NCBI GenBank assembly: GCA_035380045.1
Contig: DAOSWM010000005.1
Location: forward strand, 1 to 64,000
Length of the DNA: 64,000 nt
Origin: DAOSWM01 sp035380045
Lineage (GTDB): Bacteria > Bacteroidota > Bacteroidia > Bacteroidales > Tenuifilaceae
Reading direction: 5' to 3'
Shown here: one piece after another, positions 27,446 through 36,187 of the stretch
How the letters are laid out: the number at the start of each line of letters is the position of its first letter
Position numbering within the stretch: position 1 is the stretch's first letter
Notes under the pieces: generated by a model
The model's input: only the letters and a program-made list of their open reading frames with translations
What the model was told of the DNA's origin: nothing
The model's database searches: none
Translations under genes and position numbers: made by a program

Positions 27446-27988
27446 ATGGATCAGGGACGAGTATCGGTAAGCTATGCAAAAGCTCTGTTCGATTGGGCCA
27501 GCAAAACGGCTCGTATCGATGAGGTTTATCAACAAACAGGGACGCTGATTAACCTCATTGAAGACAATGCTGATTTTTACATGTTACTTCACTCTCCCAT
27601 GATTTCGTTCACAAAAAAGAGCGAATCAATTTCCAAAGTTCTTGGCAGCTGCTGTCCTGTGCTTACAAAACTTGTACTGTTAATGGTAAAAAACGGGAAG
27701 GAGAACCTGATTCGAAACACCCTGCTATCCTTTAACCTGCTTTACCGAAAAAAGAACCAAATTACACAAACTTCGGTTGAAAGTGCGATGCCTTTAAGCC
27801 AAGAAACAAAGCAACAGTTTATTCGCTTTTTTGAGGAGAAGTTTGGAGGAAGCATCGAATTTAAACATTCTGTAAACCCCAGTTTAATTGGTGGGTTTTT
27901 AATTACAATCGACGATAAGTTGGTTGACAAAAGTGTGAAAGGCGAAATTGAGACCATTCACCGTAAACTTGTTAGTATTGAGAAATAG
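27446..27988 (+). CDS. atpH: ATP synthase F1 subunit delta (180 aa)
   Basis: The N-terminal helical bundle starts VSVSYAKALFDWA and the C-terminal part has the NPSLIGGFLITIDDKLVDKS segment that is typical of delta/OSCP. It joins the F1 head to the peripheral stalk. Position and length are standard. Confidence 0.93.
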   Translation: MDQGRVSVSYAKALFDWASKTARIDEVYQQTGTLINLIEDNADFYMLLHSPMISFTKKSESISKVLGSCCPVLTKLVLLMVKNGKENLIRNTLLSFNLLYRKKNQITQTSVESAMPLSQETKQQFIRFFEEKFGGSIEFKHSVNPSLIGGFLITIDDKLVDKSVKGEIETIHRKLVSIEK

Positions 27989-27999
27989 AAACCACTAGC

Positions 28000-29580
28000 A
28001 TGGCAAACATTAAAGCATCAGAAGTATCCGAAGTTCTAAGGAAGGAACTTGAGGGTCTCGACCTTAACAAAGGTTTTGAAGAAGTAGGAACTGTTCTTCA
28101 GGTTGGTGACGGGATTGCTCGTATTTACGGGCTTTCCGGTGTGCGCTCCAACGAAATTATTGAATTCGAATCGGGCGTAATGGGTATTGTACTAAACCTT
28201 GAAGAGGATAATGTTGGAGCAGTGCTTCTTGGCTCTTCCGAGCTTGTAAAAGAAGGTTTTCGGGCCAAACGAACCGGAAGAATTGCATCAATCCGCGTTG
28301 GAGAGGGGCTTCTTGGCAGGGTTGTGAATACACTGGGTGAACCAATTGATGGGAAGGGGCCAATAACAGGCGAAACTTACGAAATGCCCTTGGAAAGGAA
28401 GGCTCCTGGTGTTATTTTTCGACAACCGGTTACCGAACCCATTCAAACTGGAATTAAAGCGATTGATGCCATGATTCCCATTGGCAGGGGCCAACGTGAG
28501 CTCATCATCGGAGACCGACAAACAGGTAAAACAGCCATAGCAATTGATACAATCATTAACCAGCGAAGCTTCTACGAAAAAGGAAAACCTGTTTACTGTA
28601 TTTACGTTGCCATCGGTCAAAAAGGCTCCACTGTGGCTGGAATCGCGAAAACTTTAGCCGAACACGGTGCTTTAAACTACACCATTATTATTTCAGCATC
28701 GGCATCCGATCCGGCAGCACAGCAATTCTATGCTCCCTTTGCAGGTGCAGCCATTGGTGAATTTTTCCGTGATACCGGAAGATCGGCTCTTATCATTTAC
28801 GATGATCTTTCGAAGCAAGCCGTATCGTACCGCGAAGTTTCGCTTCTACTCCGCAGGCCTCCAGGTCGCGAGGCATACCCCGGCGATATATTCTACCTTC
28901 ACAGCAGGCTACTAGAGCGTGCGGCAAAAATCATTAATTCCGACGAGATTGCCAGGCAAATGAATGATCTTCCCGAATCGATTAGACACCTGGTTAAAGG
29001 GGGAGGTTCGCTCACTGCTCTTCCAATAATTGAAACTCAGGCGGGTGATGTTTCTGCGTACATACCAACCAACGTAATCTCCATTACCGACGGTCAAATT
29101 TTCCTTGAATCGAACCTTTTCCACAGTGGTGTTAGGCCTGCCATTAACGTTGGTATTTCTGTTTCGCGCGTTGGTGGAAAAGCACAAATTAAATCGATGA
29201 AAAAGGTTGCTGGTTCCCTGAAGCTCGACCAGGCTCAGTACCGAGAGCTGGAAGCTTTCGCAAAATTTGGTTCCGATTTGGATGCTGCAACTATAGCTGT
29301 TCTTGACAAGGGGGCAAAAAACGTTGAAATTCTCAAACAGAAACAGTACTCACCCTTGCCGATTGAAGAGCAGGTTGCAATAATTTTTTGCGGAACAAAC
29401 GGATTGTTAAAATCGATTCCGGTTGAACAAGTTAAAATATTTGAGGCTGATTTTATTGAGAACATAAAATTTAACCACAGTAAAATTCTAACTGAAATTG
29501 CACAAGGAGAATTTAACGACTCCATCGCAGAGGTTCTGGCTCAAGTTGCCAAGGAAGTTGCCCAAAAATACAGTAAATAA
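28000..29580 (+). CDS. atpA: ATP synthase F1 subunit alpha (526 aa)
   Basis: The Walker A motif is GDRQTGKTAIA and the alpha signature PAINVGISVSRVGG is present. It forms the non-catalytic nucleotide sites of the F1 hexamer. The beta partner gene is not in this window. Starts 11 bp after atpH and ends 3 bp before atpG. Confidence 0.97.
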   Translation: MANIKASEVSEVLRKELEGLDLNKGFEEVGTVLQVGDGIARIYGLSGVRSNEIIEFESGVMGIVLNLEEDNVGAVLLGSSELVKEGFRAKRTGRIASIRVGEGLLGRVVNTLGEPIDGKGPITGETYEMPLERKAPGVIFRQPVTEPIQTGIKAIDAMIPIGRGQRELIIGDRQTGKTAIAIDTIINQRSFYEKGKPVYCIYVAIGQKGSTVAGIAKTLAEHGALNYTIIISASASDPAAQQFYAPFAGAAIGEFFRDTGRSALIIYDDLSKQAVSYREVSLLLRRPPGREAYPGDIFYLHSRLLERAAKIINSDEIARQMNDLPESIRHLVKGGGSLTALPIIETQAGDVSAYIPTNVISITDGQIFLESNLFHSGVRPAINVGISVSRVGGKAQIKSMKKVAGSLKLDQAQYRELEAFAKFGSDLDAATIAVLDKGAKNVEILKQKQYSPLPIEEQVAIIFCGTNGLLKSIPVEQVKIFEADFIENIKFNHSKILTEIAQGEFNDSIAEVLAQVAKEVAQKYSK

Positions 29581-29583
29581 ACT

Positions 29584-30459
29584 ATGGCAAACCTTAAAGA
29601 GATAAGAACTCGTATACAATCGGTTCAGTCGACCCGAAAGATCACTAGTGCCATGAAGATGGTTTCGGCTGCAAAATTTCATAAAGCGCAGGAAACCATA
29701 ATTCGTTTCGACCCTTACTCAAAAAAGGTTTTTGAAGTTTTAGCGCAAGCATTTTCAGGAACAACAAACGAGAGTGAAACAAAGAAATGGTTTCATCAAG
29801 ACAACGAACAGAAAAAGGTAGCTATCCTAGTTTTAACTTCTAACTCAAGCATGTGCGGAGGTTTTAACCAAAACCTGATAAAGAAGGTGGAGGAAGAGGT
29901 TTCTTCGGAGCGTTGGAGCAATAAAATTATTGACTACTACTGTATTGGAAAAAAAGGCGGTGACTACTTCATAAAAAAAGGGCGACATGTAAAATCGGTT
30001 GATGCAGAAACCATTGATAAACCCAATTTCCAATCCTCCTCACAATACGCCGAGATGCTGATGGAGCAATTCCTTGCCAATGTGTATGACAGTGTATTCG
30101 TAGCTTACAGCCAGTTCAAGAATCCTGCTGTGCAGGTACCTGTTATTGAGCGATATCTCCCCATTCAGTTTCCAAAGAGTATTAAGGTTGATCCGAGTCG
30201 CGCCACAATCTTCGAACCCGATAGGCTTCACATTGTTAAAACAATAATTCCTAAAGCGTTGAAGATAAAACTGCATGGTATTATCCTTGAAGTATCAGCA
30301 GGAGAACATGGTGCCCGCATGACGGCCATGCATCAGGCTACCGATAATGCCTCTGAGTTAATCCGTGATCTCACCCTACAGTACAACAAAGCACGACAAG
30401 CAGCAATTACAAAGGAGATTCTTGAAATTGTATCGGGAGCAGAGGCGCTTAACGGTTAA
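29584..30459 (+). CDS. atpG: ATP synthase F1 subunit gamma (291 aa)
   Basis: The N-terminal helix has the conserved KEIRTRIQSVQSTRKITSAM start, and the C-terminal helix contains ARMTAMHQATDNASELI, followed by YNKARQAAITKEI. These form the rotating coiled coil inside F1. The gene ends the operon, with no terminator before the convergent cotransporter gene 3 bp away. Confidence 0.96.
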   Translation: MANLKEIRTRIQSVQSTRKITSAMKMVSAAKFHKAQETIIRFDPYSKKVFEVLAQAFSGTTNESETKKWFHQDNEQKKVAILVLTSNSSMCGGFNQNLIKKVEEEVSSERWSNKIIDYYCIGKKGGDYFIKKGRHVKSVDAETIDKPNFQSSSQYAEMLMEQFLANVYDSVFVAYSQFKNPAVQVPVIERYLPIQFPKSIKVDPSRATIFEPDRLHIVKTIIPKALKIKLHGIILEVSAGEHGARMTAMHQATDNASELIRDLTLQYNKARQAAITKEILEIVSGAEALNG

Positions 30460-30462
30460 CCC

Positions 30463-32196
30463 CTATTCGGATATACTTACCGGGCGATTCAATAATTTCT
30501 TTGATGGTTTGTTAATCTCTGCAATATCTTCAGACACGTTTATAATGCAGTCGCCTAATCTTTCAACCTCTGTGAAAAGGTCGCTATATATTACACCTGC
30601 CTGATAGTTGTACTTTTTACCTTCAACGTTTTTAATGTGCTCCTCTTTCAACTTGTTTCGAAACTGGTTTATCTTTTCCTCCGACTCATAGGCAGGGCCT
30701 AGGTTTATGCTCGTATAGCCAATCTCCAGGTTATCAATCATGACTGTTATTGCTTCTTCGGCTAAATCGAACATGTGGTTTAGGTTGTCTCTGGTTTCCT
30801 GGTTAAACCAAATATTGGCGACCCTTTTCCGACGAAGAGTCTTTGCCAGGTTGTAGTTACAATCGGAAATACTTTCTATTTCACTGATAATTTTAAACAT
30901 GGCTTGTAACCTTCTTGAACTTTCATCGCTTAGGTCGTGAGCCGATACTTTATTTAAATATGTTGCAATTTCAACCTCAACTCTATCACTAATGGTTTCG
31001 TACTTATCGATTCGTTCGTATAGCTTAAAGAAATTCTTCTCGTTGGTTTCACGGAACAGTTCGCGAACAAAACCAAACATCTTGTCAGTACGTTTTGCGT
31101 AGTTTATTATCTCTTTTTTTGCTTGCAGCAAAGAAAGTTCTGCGGTTGAAAGCAGCCCGATTTCAATATGTTTAAGCCTAAACTCCTCCTCTTCTGTTTC
31201 TTTTATTGGAACCAGCTTCGAAACCAGTTTAACAATTACAGGTGTAAACCACACTAACAATAATGTGTTGATTACATTGAATGTGCTGTGAAAAATTGAC
31301 AACGCTATGGGTACTCCTGCAGGGGTAACGAACGGGGAGTCCCCTCCCATATCAACCACAAAACGGCCAATCATTCCAATAAAACTTCGGAAAACAAAAA
31401 GCATCCAAACAACTCCAAACATATTGAAAATTAAGTGGGCACGGGCGGCTCGTTTTGCCGAAACATTTGCTACAGCAGCCGCTATATTTGCAGTTATGGT
31501 TGTTCCTATATTTTCTCCTAACACCATTGCAGCCGCAAGTTCGAAGCTAATCCAGCCATTGTTGCACATTACCAGGGTAAGCGCCATGGTAGCACTGGAT
31601 GACTGAATAACAACTGTGAGCAAAGTACCTATCGCTACAAAAATAACGATGGAAAGGAACCCGTGACTAGTATAGTTAGCGAGAAAAGAGAGAATTTCGG
31701 GTTGATCGCTAATATTGGGAACGGAATTCTTCAAAAAATCTAACCCCAAAAAGAGTAGGGCAAACCCAACAGCAAGTTCTCCCCACGATTTTCGAGATCC
31801 CTTTTTGCTAAAAACCAAAGGGAAACCAATGCCAATTAGGGGTAATGATAGTGCGCTAATTGAAAATTTAAAACCAAGGAGCGATATTAGCCAGGCAGTA
31901 AATGTGGTGCCAATATTTGCTCCCATAATTACACCAACCGATTGAACTAACGAAAGTAAACCCGCATTCACAAAGCTAACCACCATAACAGTTGTTGCGG
32001 AGCTTGATTGGATAATCATTGTAACTAGCAACCCCGTTAAAATCCCTTTCACTCGGTTCGAGGTCATTGCTGCCAGGATATTCCGCATTTTGTCGCCAGC
32101 AACCTTTTGTAACGATTCGCTCAGCATTTTCATGCCAAACAGGAATAAACCCAGCGAACCTACCAGGGTTAAGAAATCCATTAATCCGTAGTTCAT
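30463..32196 (-). CDS. Na/Pi cotransporter family protein with PhoU-like tail (577 aa)
   Basis: The N-terminal 340 residues hold two inverted Na/Pi-cotransporter repeats with the QSSSATT motifs (IIQSSSATTVMVVSF and VIQSSSATMALTLVM) that mark NptA/YjbB proteins. The C-terminal 230 residues are helical and PhoU-like. Members move phosphate with sodium across the inner membrane; YjbB-type members export it. The direction is not evident here. It converges with atpG. Confidence 0.9.
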   Translation of the reverse strand: MNYGLMDFLTLVGSLGLFLFGMKMLSESLQKVAGDKMRNILAAMTSNRVKGILTGLLVTMIIQSSSATTVMVVSFVNAGLLSLVQSVGVIMGANIGTTFTAWLISLLGFKFSISALSLPLIGIGFPLVFSKKGSRKSWGELAVGFALLFLGLDFLKNSVPNISDQPEILSFLANYTSHGFLSIVIFVAIGTLLTVVIQSSSATMALTLVMCNNGWISFELAAAMVLGENIGTTITANIAAAVANVSAKRAARAHLIFNMFGVVWMLFVFRSFIGMIGRFVVDMGGDSPFVTPAGVPIALSIFHSTFNVINTLLLVWFTPVIVKLVSKLVPIKETEEEEFRLKHIEIGLLSTAELSLLQAKKEIINYAKRTDKMFGFVRELFRETNEKNFFKLYERIDKYETISDRVEVEIATYLNKVSAHDLSDESSRRLQAMFKIISEIESISDCNYNLAKTLRRKRVANIWFNQETRDNLNHMFDLAEEAITVMIDNLEIGYTSINLGPAYESEEKINQFRNKLKEEHIKNVEGKKYNYQAGVIYSDLFTEVERLGDCIINVSEDIAEINKPSKKLLNRPVSISE

Positions 32197-32218
32197 GGCT
32201 AATTTAATTTGTGGTACG

Positions 32219-32255
32219 CAAAAGTAACAAAATGAATTAATGAAATAAAACCAAA
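32219..32255 (-). promoter_or_regulatory. Putative promoter of the Na/Pi cotransporter gene
   Basis: On the minus strand a TACTTTTG -7 box (32219-32226) follows a TTTG (32252-32255) with a 25-bp spacer, a little longer than usual, 22 bp before the start codon. Confidence 0.42.
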
Positions 32256-32303
32256 AAGTTGATTTTACTCATTTTATGCTTTAGAAAAGTTATTTACTAA
32301 ACC

Positions 32304-32336
32304 TTGTAACAATGTAACAATAAACAACTACCTTTG
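32304..32336 (+). promoter_or_regulatory. Putative promoter of typA
   Basis: TTG at 32304-32306 and TACCTTTG at 32329-32336 fit the Bacteroidota -33/-7 pattern with a 22-bp spacer, giving a leader of about 55 nt. Two TGTAAC copies nearby lack a CGTC partner. Confidence 0.55.
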
Positions 32337-32399
32337 CAGCCCGAAAAAGGACAAGAATATAACTTGTGTCTCAAACTGAATTTCAGCACATAACGCCAT

Positions 32400-34199
32400 A
32401 TGCCAAACATTAGAAACATTGCCATAATTGCCCACGTTGACCATGGGAAAACAACGTTGGTTGATAAAATGATTATTCAGGGAAAACTACTGAAAGAACA
32501 CGAGCTTCCGGGTGAACTAATACTCGACAGCAATGAACTTGAGAGAGAAAGAGGAATCACGATTCTAGCAAAAAACGTTTCGGTTACCTACAAGGGAACC
32601 AAAATTAATATAATTGACACACCCGGTCACTCCGATTTTGGGGGTGAGGTTGAACGCGTGCTCAACATGGCTGACGGTGTTCTGCTGTTGGTTGACGCCT
32701 TTGAAGGAACCATGCCCCAAACCCGCTTTGTACTTCAAAAGGCACTTGCCTTGGGCTTAAAGCCAATTGTAGTAATTAACAAAGTCGACAAGCCCAATTG
32801 CCGTCCGGAGGAAGTGCAGGAGCAAGTATTCGAGCTAATGTTCAACCTAAACGCTACCGAAGACCAGCTTAACTTCCCAACAATATATGGAAGCGCAAAA
32901 CAGGGTTGGATGTCGGACAATTGGAGAACACCCTCAAACGATATTACACCATTACTCGATTCGATACTGGAAAATATTCCCGAGCCAAAAGTTGAAAAAG
33001 GGACGCCTCAGCTTCTTATTACATCGCTCGACTACTCATCGTACGTGGGACGAATTGCCATTGGTAAGCTGCACAGGGGTTCGTTGGCGCAGGGGCAAAT
33101 GGTTTCGCTGGTTAAACGCTCTGGCCAAGTAATAAGAACAAAAATTAAGGAACTCCTTCTTTTTGAAGGACTGGGAAAGATAAAGGTTGAAAAGGTAAGT
33201 GCAGGAGACATTTGTGCTCTGGTTGGTATTGAAGGTTTCGACATAGGCGATACTGTGGCAGACATCGAGGAGCCCGAAGCATTGCCCACCATTGAGGTTG
33301 ACGAACCTACCATGAGCATGCTCTTCACCATAAACGATTCACCCTTTTTTGGGAAGGAAGGGAAATTTGTTACCTCAAGACACATAAAGGACCGGCTCGA
33401 CAAAGAACTTGAAAAGAACCTGGCCTTACGGGTCAAAGAAACCGACAAAGCCGATTCGTTTACCGTTTACGGAAGAGGTGTTTTACACCTTTCAATTCTT
33501 ATTGAAACCATGCGCAGGGAAGGTTACGAGCTTCAGGTTGGCCAGCCAAAGGTTATCATTAAAATGGTGGGGGGAGAAAAGTGTGAGCCCATTGAAATCC
33601 TGAATATCGATTTACCCGATGAGTTTTCAGGCAAGGCCATTGAGGTTGTAAACCGACGCAAAGGCAGCTTGCTGATAATGGAACGAAAAGCTGATAGGAT
33701 TCACCTTGAATTCGAAATTCCGGCTCGAGGAATAATTGGTTTACGAAACATACTCCTTACTGCAACCGCTGGCGAAGCCGTAATTTCCCATAGGTTTAAA
33801 GGCTTTGAGCCCTACCGTGGCGAGATTGAATCGAGAATAAATGGCTCGCTCATAGCCCTCGAAAGCGGAACTGCCTACGCTTACGCAATAAACAAGCTAC
33901 AGGATCGGGGTAAATTTTTTATCGAGAACCACGAGGAGGTTTACGCCGGACAAGTGGTTGGTGAAAACAACCGGGCTGGCGATTTAGGAATTAACGTAAC
34001 CAAGTCGAAGAAGCTAACCAACGTACGGGCATCAGGCTCCGACGAAAAAATATTTCTGGCTCCGCCAATTAAGTTTAGCCTCGAGGAAGCTCTTGAGTAC
34101 ATACAGGAGGATGAATACGTTGAAGTAACCCCGGTGGCTATTCGTTTACGTAAAATTTATCTCGACGAGAACGAACGAAAGAGAAGAGCAAAAAACTAG
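32400..34199 (+). CDS. typA: Translational GTPase TypA/BipA (599 aa)
   Basis: The G-domain motifs are AHVDHGKTTL (G1), RGITI (G2), DTPGHSDFGGEVERVL (G3) and NKVDKP (G4), followed by EF-G-like domains II, III and V and the TypA-specific C-terminal domain with GRGVLHLSILIETMRREGYE. TypA is a ribosome-associated GTPase that aids 50S assembly and stress or low-temperature growth. The length is standard. Convergent with the acyltransferase gene, with a 6-bp gap. Confidence 0.97.
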   Translation: MPNIRNIAIIAHVDHGKTTLVDKMIIQGKLLKEHELPGELILDSNELERERGITILAKNVSVTYKGTKINIIDTPGHSDFGGEVERVLNMADGVLLLVDAFEGTMPQTRFVLQKALALGLKPIVVINKVDKPNCRPEEVQEQVFELMFNLNATEDQLNFPTIYGSAKQGWMSDNWRTPSNDITPLLDSILENIPEPKVEKGTPQLLITSLDYSSYVGRIAIGKLHRGSLAQGQMVSLVKRSGQVIRTKIKELLLFEGLGKIKVEKVSAGDICALVGIEGFDIGDTVADIEEPEALPTIEVDEPTMSMLFTINDSPFFGKEGKFVTSRHIKDRLDKELEKNLALRVKETDKADSFTVYGRGVLHLSILIETMRREGYELQVGQPKVIIKMVGGEKCEPIEILNIDLPDEFSGKAIEVVNRRKGSLLIMERKADRIHLEFEIPARGIIGLRNILLTATAGEAVISHRFKGFEPYRGEIESRINGSLIALESGTAYAYAINKLQDRGKFFIENHEEVYAGQVVGENNRAGDLGINVTKSKKLTNVRASGSDEKIFLAPPIKFSLEEALEYIQEDEYVEVTPVAIRLRKIYLDENERKRRAKN

Positions 34200-34205
34200 T
34201 ACGCT

Positions 34206-35081
34206 CTAATTCTCAAACCTCCATCTTCTGTGCGACCAAAGCCAGTTTTCGGGTTGTTTCCTAATAATTTGCTCTAGCGTTTTTGCATAGCGTCGGGTTA
34301 TTTCTCCATCTGGTAGCTCTTGGGGATTATCGGCTAAAACCGAAAGTTCAACCTCGTAAAATCCCCTTTTCTTCCTTTGAACATCGATGTAAACAACCGG
34401 AAGGTTGTACAATCGGGCATACTTCTCGGGGCCGTGAAGGAAGAGAGTTTCTATTCCTAAAAAGTTAACTTTATACGCTAAATGCCTACGCGAGCGTAAG
34501 GTTCGCTGGTCGGCGGCCATTAGGAAAGCGCTAAGCTTACTACTATAGCTCTCAAAGGTTTTTGATGTTTCGCTTATTGAAGCTAAGGTGGTTCCAAATT
34601 TGGACCGATTACTTCTTACAAACCTATCGATAAACTTATTGTCAATCCTCTTGTAAAGTGCAACCACATTAAAATTAGTTTGCAAACTTGCTGACAGGCT
34701 GCCCCACTCCCAGTTGCAGTAGTGTGCAGTTACACCTATAACGCTTCGGTTCGATAAGTAGAACTGATTTAAAACCTCGGGGTTAACGACTCTATGGCGA
34801 CGAATTACCTGCTTGGGAGTCATTGTAAACGACTTGATGCTCTCCAGAAAAATATCGGCCAAGTTTTTATACGACAGCTGAACTAGCTTCTTGTGTTGGT
34901 TTTCGTTCAATTCAGGAAAAACTCTTCTTAGGTTCGAATCTATTACCTTACGCCGATATCCAAACACGTTCCGAAGAAGGAATCCTAAAAAATTTGAAAT
35001 TGCATAAAGGAACGGGAAGGGTAACAATCCAACCAACACAACCAGTAGGAAGAAAAGGAAAGAAAGCAGATAGCTAAGCAT
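34206..35081 (-). CDS. LpxL/HtrB-family lipid A acyltransferase (291 aa)
   Basis: An N-terminal hydrophobic helix (LLSFLFFLLVVLVGLLPF) anchors the protein in the inner membrane. The catalytic HX4E motif is HYCNWE in VTAHYCNWEWGS, and a second conserved region contains MAADQRTLRSRRH. Members transfer secondary acyl chains to lipid A, or related acyl groups to aminolipids in Bacteroidota. The acceptor cannot be determined from the sequence. Confidence 0.88.
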   Translation of the reverse strand: MLSYLLSFLFFLLVVLVGLLPFPFLYAISNFLGFLLRNVFGYRRKVIDSNLRRVFPELNENQHKKLVQLSYKNLADIFLESIKSFTMTPKQVIRRHRVVNPEVLNQFYLSNRSVIGVTAHYCNWEWGSLSASLQTNFNVVALYKRIDNKFIDRFVRSNRSKFGTTLASISETSKTFESYSSKLSAFLMAADQRTLRSRRHLAYKVNFLGIETLFLHGPEKYARLYNLPVVYIDVQRKKRGFYEVELSVLADNPQELPDGEITRRYAKTLEQIIRKQPENWLWSHRRWRFEN

Positions 35082-35219
35082 TTTATCAATTTTAGGACAC
35101 GAAATTAGCTATTTATCGTTCAATTCATCATGAAACTTAGAATAAAAACCATAACTTTCAATTTGGTTCGTTTTAATCTTTTGAAGCATACTTTATACAA
35201 ACCTATTTGGAAATAGTAA

Positions 35220-35942
35220 ATGAAGCAGTGGAAAACAGAAAATGGCACTCAAATTATTAAGTTACTCAGCGGTAGAATAAATGTTTACCTAGTAAAATGC
35301 AGCGGGTTTAACATTCTGGTGGATACCGGAATGTGCTACGCGTACCGGTCACTAAAGAAAGCCATACTTAAATCACTTCCTCTAAGTGAAACAGTAAGTT
35401 ACCTTGTGCTTACCCATACACATTTCGATCATTGCCGGAATGCACACAGAATTAAACGAGACTACCAATGCCGCATAGTTGCTGGTGAAAACGAATCGAA
35501 TTGTACCGAAGCTGGATTCACCCCTATTCCTGAGGGAACGAATTGGTTTACAAAAAGAATTTCCAACCTTGGGAAAAGGTTGGGTCGATCTTTCCTGGGT
35601 TACTATCCCTTCACGGTTGATGTAGTAATTCAAAACCAGCTAAAAATTGAAAACCAATCTTCCAAAATTGAAATGATCTCCACCCCGGGTCACTCAACCG
35701 GTTCTATCAGCGTTTTGGTTGACAATGAAATAGCTCTGGTGGGCGATGCAATGTTCGGAACCTTTAAAAACTCCATTTTCCCCCCATTTGCCGATGACGT
35801 AACTGAAATGAAGCGAAGCTGGAAAAAACTTCTGGATACTGGTTGCAATATTTTCTTTCCCGGTCATGGAAAGGAGATTTGCAAAAAACTGGTTGAGAAG
35901 GAAATAGAAAAACATCAAGCTTTAACTAGCAAAATTAATTAA
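35220..35942 (+). CDS. MBL-fold metallo-hydrolase (240 aa)
   Basis: The zinc-binding motif THTHFDHC (HxHxDH form with the final Cys after it) and later ligands in TPGHSTGS, GDAMFG and FPGHGKE are present, so two metal ions should be bound. Glyoxalase-II-like and lactonase-like enzymes share this layout. No signal peptide is present. Its substrate is unknown; it stands alone between the acyltransferase gene and the phosphatase array. Confidence 0.86.
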   Translation: MKQWKTENGTQIIKLLSGRINVYLVKCSGFNILVDTGMCYAYRSLKKAILKSLPLSETVSYLVLTHTHFDHCRNAHRIKRDYQCRIVAGENESNCTEAGFTPIPEGTNWFTKRISNLGKRLGRSFLGYYPFTVDVVIQNQLKIENQSSKIEMISTPGHSTGSISVLVDNEIALVGDAMFGTFKNSIFPPFADDVTEMKRSWKKLLDTGCNIFFPGHGKEICKKLVEKEIEKHQALTSKIN

Positions 35943-36187
35943 CTGGTAACCAAAACATATCCTCGATTTAACCCAAACTTCAAGCTGAGTTAACCTACCA
36001 CCAATACTTTTGCCAAAACTGCTATGACTGGCAAAGAGAACTTTCTATTCCTATACTTAAAAACAGGTGGAGGGCATCTGGCACCAGCTTAGCTCAGAAA
36101 ATATTTTAAACTTCGTTTAATTTACGGCTACATTCCACATTTTTATTAAATTGCATGCTTGATAGCCATTCTTTCAAACATTCAATT

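Noticed and set aside
24650..30459. Loss of ATP synthase beta and epsilon genes
   Set aside because: Separate location of atpDC is normal in Bacteroidota, so their absence from this operon is not evidence of loss.
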